From positions 62,001 to 126,000 of the forward strand of contig JAEEYO010000025.1 in NCBI GenBank assembly GCA_016288205.1: DNA of 64,000 bases. Reading direction: 5' to 3'. Within the stretch, counting starts at the first letter, position 1; each line of letters opens with the position of its first letter. Positions 59,036-64,000 of this stretch are shown piece by piece. The DNA comes from Treponema sp. (GTDB taxonomy: Bacteria; Spirochaetota; Spirochaetia; Treponematales; Treponemataceae). The notes beneath the pieces were generated by a model. That model saw only the letters and a list, made by a program, of their open reading frames with translations, ran no database searches and was not told the DNA's origin. Made by a program: the position numbers and the translations under genes.

Positions 59036-59626
59036 ATGATACTTAAGATAAACGGAGAGACCGTAGACGTAACATTGGAAAATGAGAAGACCGTGGGTGA
59101 TTTCCTAAAGTCCTTCGAGGAAGAGGCAGCGAGCAACGACGCAACAACAACATCAATCGTGCTTGACGGCAAGACAGTTCCAGCCGACCAAATTGATTCC
59201 GTACTGGACCAGCCTCTCTCCGACTCCACAAAGATGGAGCTTACAACCGTTTCGCAATCTGCAGTGATTGAGGAGCTGAAAAGATGTTCCGGCGAATTCG
59301 ACCAGCTCAAGGCTACGTTGGAGGAAGTTTCAGTGCTTCTTCAGAGCGGCAAGGATTCAGAGGCAAGTGCCGTAATCTCAAATCTTGCGGAGACGGTTGG
59401 AAATTTTGTAATCGCGGCAAGATACGCTACCCTGTTTCCGTCCCTTTATGAAAAAATCCTCATTGACGGCAAGGACATTGGCACATTCTTCGAGGAGTTC
59501 ACTGACATACTCAAGGATTTTGAGACGGCAATGCAGGACAAGGATACCGTTACGGTCGGTGATCTTTCCGAATACGAGATTTCACCAAGGCTGACGATGA
59601 TTTCAGAGGCTGTTGGACAGCTTTAG
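59036..59626 (+). CDS. Conserved-looking protein in the FliS position, unknown function
   Basis: 196 residues, seven bases after fliD. The N-terminal 70 residues look like a ubiquitin-type beta-grasp fold (MILKINGETVDVTLENEKTV, IVLDGKTVPADQIDSVLD). The C-terminal 120 are helical (AVIEELKRCSGEFDQLKATL, SNLAETVGNFVIAARYATLF, FFEEFTDILKDFETAMQDKD). There is no signal peptide. In many bacteria fliS, the flagellin chaperone, follows fliD. No FliS-like sequence is seen here, so this may be the spirochaete chaperone or export factor; that is inference from position only. Confidence 0.65.
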   Translation: MILKINGETVDVTLENEKTVGDFLKSFEEEAASNDATTTSIVLDGKTVPADQIDSVLDQPLSDSTKMELTTVSQSAVIEELKRCSGEFDQLKATLEEVSVLLQSGKDSEASAVISNLAETVGNFVIAARYATLFPSLYEKILIDGKDIGTFFEEFTDILKDFETAMQDKDTVTVGDLSEYEISPRLTMISEAVGQL

Positions 59627-59679
59627 CAAGCAAAGCAACTTGGCTGTGCAGTTCATATAAAAAAAGTGTGGAGAAAAAA

Positions 59680-60798
59680 ATGAACTTTGAGACTACCGGA
59701 TCGCCTATTTTGGCCAGGCAAAATCCTGCACTCTATAAATTCATAGTTCTGTCGCTCATCATAGTCGCCTTTTTTCTTTTGGTGGCATATATTGCAAAAA
59801 GAATCAGCAAGTGGATGTCATCAGATGAATATCTTGAAGCAAAAAAATCCATGCCGACCACAAAAAAGAACGTGAGCACGATCGCAAGAAAAGCCATGCT
59901 TACACCCGAGGAAACAAAGCTGCTCTGGCACATTTGCAGGACACACCAGGCACCAAACATAATCTACGCCTCGCGGGATCCCATCACACTCAAGGGACTC
60001 TTCTCCACGCACTACGAGCTGATGAAAGCAAATGCCGAAAGCGAAACACGCAAGGAAAAATTTTTCACGCTGTATTATAAAATCAGCACGATGCAGAACA
60101 ACAACAAAAAGCTCAAATCCACAAGCGGACTTAGAGAAGGTCAGGAATGTATCTTCAAGGACTCAAGAGGACAGGAGTGGACGTTCACGGTCATCAAAAA
60201 CACAAGCAGCTTCATTGAGCTTGAGATCGCTCGCTCACTTTTCATCCTGGGAAGCAGACCCGCCCCCTTGTCCAAAATCCAGATAAGCGCAAGAATCACG
60301 GCGGACGAGGTCTATTCCTTCCTGACCAGGGTAATACGCTACGAAGAAAAACCCGACGGAGCATACACCATCTCAATCAGCCCGGCAAATGTCGTGAAGC
60401 AGATACGAAAAAGACAGCACAGGCGAATCGCAACCGAAACAAGGTGCCGCATCGCAAAAATTATACCGGCAGTTAAAAAATCACCTGCGGATCCGGGATA
60501 TGTGCAGGACGGAGAGGATTTTGAGGGCGTGCTTCTGGACCTCAGTGCCGCAGGATGCTCCTTCGCAACCTTCATGGAAATTCCATCCGGAAAATATGTC
60601 AAAGCCACGTTCCAGTTCAACGGCAAGGATTTTAAAGCCCTGGGTCTTATAGCGGGCCAATCCGAGATTCTGTACAGGATGCCCTACCGCCACCACGTAA
60701 AATTCACGTCAATCAGTACCGAATCAAAGAACGCGATTCAGGAATATGCCCTGGGATTCTGCACCAATACTGATGTTTTTCCGCTCCGCGCCCGATAA
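59680..60798 (+). CDS. Membrane-anchored PilZ-domain protein (c-di-GMP effector candidate)
   Basis: 372 residues from ATG 59680, with GGAG upstream; a GTG four codons earlier is the site's own sequence and was rejected. One N-terminal membrane helix (about 18-40) is followed by a central domain like the YcgR/PilZN N-terminal region (CIFKDSRGQEWTFTVIKNT, FIELEIARSLF). The C-terminal PilZ domain has the two c-di-GMP motifs, RQHRR (245-249, RxxxR) and DLSAAG (287-292, DxSxxG). It probably modulates flagellar rotation or export in response to c-di-GMP. It is the last gene after fliD and the orphan. Confidence 0.87.
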   Translation: MNFETTGSPILARQNPALYKFIVLSLIIVAFFLLVAYIAKRISKWMSSDEYLEAKKSMPTTKKNVSTIARKAMLTPEETKLLWHICRTHQAPNIIYASRDPITLKGLFSTHYELMKANAESETRKEKFFTLYYKISTMQNNNKKLKSTSGLREGQECIFKDSRGQEWTFTVIKNTSSFIELEIARSLFILGSRPAPLSKIQISARITADEVYSFLTRVIRYEEKPDGAYTISISPANVVKQIRKRQHRRIATETRCRIAKIIPAVKKSPADPGYVQDGEDFEGVLLDLSAAGCSFATFMEIPSGKYVKATFQFNGKDFKALGLIAGQSEILYRMPYRHHVKFTSISTESKNAIQEYALGFCTNTDVFPLRAR

Positions 60799-60806
60799 TT
60801 AAATAA

Positions 60807-60843
60807 GGGATGTCTTTAAAAACTCAAGTTTTCATGGGCTCCC
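60807..60843. repeat. Short palindromic intergenic repeat after the pilZ gene
   Basis: GGGATGTCTTTAAAAACT, CA, then AGTTTTCATGGGCTCCC form a long imperfect hairpin with an eight-base core. Similar to the copies at 33681, 48296 and 55119. It could terminate the flagellar operon and lies next to the promoter at 60846. Confidence 0.55.
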
Positions 60844-60845
60844 AC

Positions 60846-60874
60846 TTGTATTATTTTGGGAATTAAGGTATTCT
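60846..60874 (+). promoter_or_regulatory. Promoter giving a near-leaderless transcript
   Basis: TTGTAT (60846-60851), a 17-base spacer and TATTCT (60869-60874). The predicted start is about base 60881, the A of the ATG, and no Shine-Dalgarno precedes the gene. Confidence 0.5.
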
Positions 60875-60880
60875 ATACGT

Positions 60881-61150
60881 ATGAAAGTTGTTGAAATTAA
60901 CTCCGTTGCGAAGGAAGAAGGATATATCTATTACCTGAACCGATATACGGGAACAGCAGTGCTTGACATTCTCTCATCAAAAGTGAATCTTCCGGTAAGT
61001 TTCAGCATTGAAATCAATCCGCTTGGAATGCGGAACATCGAAATTGATTCTCTCCCGGCTGATCTCAACTACCCTGTAATGCCGGTGAAAAAAGCTCTCA
61101 AAGTCTTCATTGACAATATGTACAAGCAGGGTGAGCTTCCCCAGGTCTGA
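60881..61150 (+). CDS. Small conserved-looking protein of unknown function
   Basis: 89 residues, without a ribosome-binding site and at the predicted transcription start. Mixed alpha/beta: KVVEINSVAKEEGYIYYLN, SFSIEINPLGMRNIEIDSLP, and a final helix PVKKALKVFIDNMYKQGELP. No signal peptide. It is followed at 14 bases by tsaE, so it probably belongs to that operon. No family is recognised. Confidence 0.65.
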   Translation: MKVVEINSVAKEEGYIYYLNRYTGTAVLDILSSKVNLPVSFSIEINPLGMRNIEIDSLPADLNYPVMPVKKALKVFIDNMYKQGELPQV

Positions 61151-61163
61151 GACGGAGAAAACA

Positions 61164-61595
61164 ATGCATTTCGTCACGCGATCCCCGGAAGAAACCATTG
61201 AGCTAGGAAGAAAAATCGGACGGCTGCTAAAAAGTGGCGACGTAATTGCAATGACAGGCACACTCGCTGCCGGAAAAACCACAATCACAAAAGGAATTGC
61301 CGAAGCTCTTGGTGTGGACGACGTTATAACCAGCCCCACATTTTGTCTCATCAGTGAATACAACGGAAAAATGCCCCTTTACCACATGGACGTGTACAGG
61401 CTTGAGGGCGCGGAAGATTTCATCAACCTGGGCGTGGAGGACATGCTCTACGGAGACGGAGTATGCATAGTTGAGTGGAGCGAAAAGGTCGCATCTGAAC
61501 TCCCCAAGCGCACAATCAAAATGACGATTACCCCAAACGCCGACGGAAGCCGGGACATTGAAATTGAAAACTGGAACAACGGGAGCATAGAATGA
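61164..61595 (+). CDS. tsaE: tRNA t6A biosynthesis ATPase TsaE
   Basis: 143 residues from ATG 61164 (GGAG upstream); the longer frame to 61110 overlaps the preceding gene. P-loop GTLAAGKTTITKG (about 31-43), then SPTFCLISEYNGKMPLYHMDVYRL and VCIVEWSEK, all typical of the family. Works with TsaB, TsaC and TsaD on threonylcarbamoyladenosine in tRNAs reading ANN codons. Overlaps tsaB by four bases. Confidence 0.95.
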   Translation: MHFVTRSPEETIELGRKIGRLLKSGDVIAMTGTLAAGKTTITKGIAEALGVDDVITSPTFCLISEYNGKMPLYHMDVYRLEGAEDFINLGVEDMLYGDGVCIVEWSEKVASELPKRTIKMTITPNADGSRDIEIENWNNGSIE

Positions 61596-62278
61596 ACTCA
61601 CTTGCAATAGACTGCGCGGTCTCGAAGATTGCCATAGCCGCAAAAAAAGACGGAAAGATGGTCAAGACCGTACTTGACATTGGAATCAGACAGTCAGAAA
61701 AGCTCCTCCCCGCCGTGGATTATGTCATGCGAGAAATGGAGCTCTCCCCGTCTGATTTGACCTGCACCGTAACCACGCTTGGTCCCGGAACTTTCACAGG
61801 CCTCAGGCTCGGACTCTGCACACTCAAGGCACTCACGCTCAGCAACAATGTCCCCCTCTACGGCATTCCCTCTCTGGACGCATACCACTGGAACATACGC
61901 AATGTGGGAGGAATCCATCTCTCCGTAATTGAGTCAAAGGAAGAGGAATATTTTTACTCGGTATTCGACGGCGGAAAAAAGATCCACGAGGATGACGACA
62001 AGCACATAGACGAAATTCTCTCCATGTTCAGCGAGGAGGACACCCTGCTTGTCTCCGGTCCTGGTGCCGCATCTTTCGTTGAGCAGACGAGGGAAAGAAA
62101 ACCGCTCTTGAAACTGAGCGCGATTACACCATGGACAGATTGCTGTGAGTCTCTTTTTGAAATGGCTGAGGAAAAAATCAGCAGGAAAGAAAAGCCGCTT
62201 GAAGATTACGACGGTCCGCTCTATGTACGAAAAAGCGAGGCTGAGATAGTCTACGAGCAGAATCAAAAGAAAGAATAA
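61592..62278 (+). CDS. tsaB: tRNA t6A biosynthesis protein TsaB
   Basis: 228 residues; its ATG overlaps the tsaE stop. ASKHA-fold partner of TsaD: LAIDCAVSKIAIAAKKDG, QSEKLLPAVDYVMREMEL, and the GPGTFTGLRLGLCTLKALTL signature. Partly degenerate as expected for TsaB. Convergent with csrA, six bases apart. Confidence 0.93.
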   Translation: MNSLAIDCAVSKIAIAAKKDGKMVKTVLDIGIRQSEKLLPAVDYVMREMELSPSDLTCTVTTLGPGTFTGLRLGLCTLKALTLSNNVPLYGIPSLDAYHWNIRNVGGIHLSVIESKEEEYFYSVFDGGKKIHEDDDKHIDEILSMFSEEDTLLVSGPGAASFVEQTRERKPLLKLSAITPWTDCCESLFEMAEEKISRKEKPLEDYDGPLYVRKSEAEIVYEQNQKKE

Positions 62279-62284
62279 ATAGAA

Positions 62285-62503
62285 TTACGCGAAAAGATTT
62301 TTGAGGGCATCCTCTGAGGAACGTGCGGCCGCAGCCCTGTTTTCTGCCTGAATCTCATCGTAAACTTCCTGGCGGAACACCTTTACGTTTTTCGGTGCCT
62401 CCACTCCAATCTTTACGAAATCGCCATGCACTTCAATTATGGTCAGGCTGATGTCATTGCCAATGCGGATTTTTTCATCGACTTTGCGGGATAGAATCAG
62501 CAT
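62285..62503 (-). CDS. csrA: Carbon storage regulator CsrA
   Basis: 72 residues, with AGGGGGAAAAA upstream. RNA-binding dimer that blocks ribosome binding at GGA motifs; in flagellated bacteria with FliW it times flagellin synthesis. The sequence [20 protein letters not shown], then [20 protein letters not shown] and IQAENRA, is typical, with a slightly long C-terminal tail. Overlaps fliW by seven bases. The flaB leaders in this window contain matching sites. Confidence 0.97.
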   Translation of the reverse strand: MLILSRKVDEKIRIGNDISLTIIEVHGDFVKIGVEAPKNVKVFRQEVYDEIQAENRAAAARSSEDALKNLFA

Positions 62504-62949
62504 TTTTTCCCCCTCTGTCTGCGCTCAAGACCTTCGAGCAACTTATATTTGGTGCTCCATCTTGAGTCATCGACGATTACCTGCATGGCCTTGCGGTTCT
62601 TCTTGTTGATTACGAGAGGTCCCATCAAGTTTGCGGTAACAGGATTTCCATCGCCCGGAACTGTAACGAGCGTCATCACGCGGACATCGGCAGGATCATC
62701 AATCCCAATTTTTTGCAGCTCCTTGTCGTCAATGTCGGTCTCATAATCGCCACAAACAAGGAAGGGATCAATCATCAAAAAAGCAAGGTTCTCATTCTGC
62801 AGCGACTGAAGCCACACGAAAGGATGATACGTGCTGTCATAAAGAGCGAAGGTCGTATAGTCCTCAAAGCCAAAGAGTCCGGCTGGAATTGTAATGATAT
62901 GTTCCTCAGGAACCTCAACGATTCCCGAGGCTTTGGTCTTTATCTGCAT
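62497..62949 (-). CDS. fliW: Flagellar assembly factor FliW
   Basis: 150 residues, with AGGGTGAA upstream. Antagonist of CsrA that is sequestered by unexported flagellin. Motifs: [40 protein letters not shown] and [20 protein letters not shown]. Located between flgL and csrA, the order usual in treponemes. Confidence 0.95.
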   Translation of the reverse strand: MQIKTKASGIVEVPEEHIITIPAGLFGFEDYTTFALYDSTYHPFVWLQSLQNENLAFLMIDPFLVCGDYETDIDDKELQKIGIDDPADVRVMTLVTVPGDGNPVTANLMGPLVINKKNRKAMQVIVDDSRWSTKYKLLEGLERRQRGKKC

Positions 62950-62972
62950 TTCACCCTACCCGATGATCTTGT

Positions 62973-64000
62973 CTAGCGGAGATAATCAAGAAGAGTACTT
63001 GAGTACATCTTGCCTGCGTTGCTGAGTGTGGCCTGGTGCACGTAATCAAGCATCTTGAGGTCGGTGATTGCCTCGCTCATGTCAATGTCACCCTCGCGGC
63101 TCACAAGCTTTGTCACATTCAGATTGTTCAGAGACTGTCTCTGGATGTTGTTCTGCGCTCTCTCGTAGTCGCTTCCGTTCTTTGCAAGACGTGTGGTAAG
63201 ATTGCTCATTCCCTGATCAATCACACCAAGGACGCGTGAACCGATTGCCTCATGGTCACCACGGTACATTGCGTCGCGAAGTGCAATCACAGAGTCGAAA
63301 AGTGATCCGCCTGAAACGCTTACGCTGTTGCCAATGTTATATGGAGGAAGCTGGCTCTTGTCCTTAATCATTCCGATTTCCTCAAGCACGTTTCCGCTCG
63401 CATCCGCAAGCCACATCTGATGTGCATCGGTTGTGCGGAGGTTAAGTCCACGGCTCAGAGGATCAATTGACGCACGGATTGCAACACCGCTGTTGTTGAT
63501 TTTAGCAGCAACAGAATAAATGTTGTCGCCCGCATTGATCTCAATGTTAACGCCGTCAACATAAATCACGCTGTCGCTTGAAGCCTGCCATGCGGAAAGA
63601 TCGCGCTGTCCCATGTACACCTGAGGCTCGGCCCAGAAAACTTTGTTTCCGGAATTCTCAACGTCGAGATAAGCGTTCTCGTCAACCTCAACTTTGTTTC
63701 CCTCAATGTTTCCGTTGTACTGTACGGTCGTAATCAGAGGCTCTGCGGCACCCTCAACATTTCCCATTGAAACTTCAAATGCCGTCACGTTGTTGCGTGT
63801 TCCTGCGAAAAGAGAATTTCCATCAGGTCCCACGGCGTTTGCGTTCTGGACAAGCTCCTTCAAAAGCTCATCGACTTCAACGGCCATGTTCTTCAAATCT
63901 TCCGGAGTATTGATTCCGTTCGCACCCTGAACAGCAAGCTCGCGGACTCTCTGCATAATCTCAAGATTCTGGTGAATGTAGCCTTCCCTCACCTGGAAAT
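62973..64000 (-). CDS. flgL: Hook-filament junction protein FlgL (HAP3), 5' end outside window
   Basis: The frame is open to the window end; about 342 C-terminal residues are visible. FQVREGYIHQNLEIMQRVRE, LAVQGANGINTPEDLKNMAV and NANAVGPDGNSLFAGTR correspond to the flagellin-like D1 region. The C-terminus SEAITDLKMLDYVHQATLSN to LLDYLR is the D0 helix. Joins the hook to the FlaB filament. It heads the visible flgL-fliW-csrA unit; flgK would be expected just outside. Confidence 0.94.
   Translation of the reverse strand, partial: FQVREGYIHQNLEIMQRVRELAVQGANGINTPEDLKNMAVEVDELLKELVQNANAVGPDGNSLFAGTRNNVTAFEVSMGNVEGAAEPLITTVQYNGNIEGNKVEVDENAYLDVENSGNKVFWAEPQVYMGQRDLSAWQASSDSVIYVDGVNIEINAGDNIYSVAAKINNSGVAIRASIDPLSRGLNLRTTDAHQMWLADASGNVLEEIGMIKDKSQLPPYNIGNSVSVSGGSLFDSVIALRDAMYRGDHEAIGSRVLGVIDQGMSNLTTRLAKNGSDYERAQNNIQRQSLNNLNVTKLVSREGDIDMSEAITDLKMLDYVHQATLSNAGKMYSSTLLDYLR

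Noticed and set aside
1-64000. CRISPR arrays, riboswitches and prophage genes
   Set aside because: No regularly spaced direct repeats, no recognised aptamer consensus and no phage structural or integrase genes were seen.

Overview
The window reads as chromosomal DNA of a Treponema-type spirochaete, probably a host-associated (gut, rumen or oral) species. Support comes from the gene content: two core flagellins (FlaB type) followed by FlaG, FliD and a PilZ protein; a flgL-fliW-csrA cluster; a divergent FliG paralogue; an OadGAB sodium-pump decarboxylase; and many lipoproteins or secreted proteins of the kind treponemes carry. No prophage, CRISPR array, rRNA operon or intact insertion sequence was seen. 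Nearly all of the sequence is coding, in short tightly packed operons with frequent ATGA or TGATG overlaps.

Layout. 1-6.7 kb (+): end of a very acidic protein, two tandem DUF115/Maf-type proteins (candidate flagellin glycosylation factors) and a membrane protein with a degenerate GGDEF-like domain. 6.7-11.4 kb (-): ileS followed by a lipoprotein and a TPR lipoprotein. 11.4-15.3 kb: an RlmK-like methyltransferase, a small orphan, an OmpA-like protein and a membrane-anchored orphan, with a 275-bp segment bounded by long imperfect inverted repeats. 15.3-22.8 kb (-): a secreted orphan, a tocopherol-cyclase-like protein, a small orphan, a PreP/Cym1-like M16 protease and a FliG paralogue. 23.2-27.1 kb (-): oadG-oadA-oadB, where OadA has two biotinyl domains. 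27.2-33.7 kb (-): HD phosphohydrolase, orphan, recN, nadK, a DegT-fold protein without its PLP lysine, and cheW. 33.7-44.9 kb (-): tamB-bamA-ompH-mutS-comF. 45.0-49.9 kb (+): tmk, a DUF1963 membrane protein, tRNA(CAU), argF, a secreted orphan and nrnA. 49.9-52.0 kb (-): an ATP-grasp enzyme and an esterase. 52.0-54.0 kb (+): a sigma-54-type promoter with upstream repeats drives a divergent sigma-factor-like gene that overlaps rdgB. 54.0-60.8 kb (+): flaB, flaB, flaG, fliD, orphan, pilZ. 60.9-62.3 kb (+): small orphan, tsaE, tsaB. 62.3-64.0 kb (-): flgL (cut by the window end), fliW, csrA.

How it fits together. Three regulatory layers can be read from the DNA. The first is a consensus -24/-12 sigma-54 promoter in front of a sigma-like regulator. 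The second is a sigma-28-type promoter in front of the first flaB, against a sigma-70-type promoter set in nested palindromes in front of the second. The third is a pair of flaB leaders sharing the same CAGGCA/TGCCTG hairpin just upstream of a GGAGGA Shine-Dalgarno, the expected arrangement for CsrA control, with csrA and fliW in the same window. Other unusual items are the tandem biotinyl domains, a thymidylate kinase and a DegT-like protein each missing a key lysine, a family of short palindromic intergenic repeats, and three promoters placed so that the transcripts would be almost leaderless.
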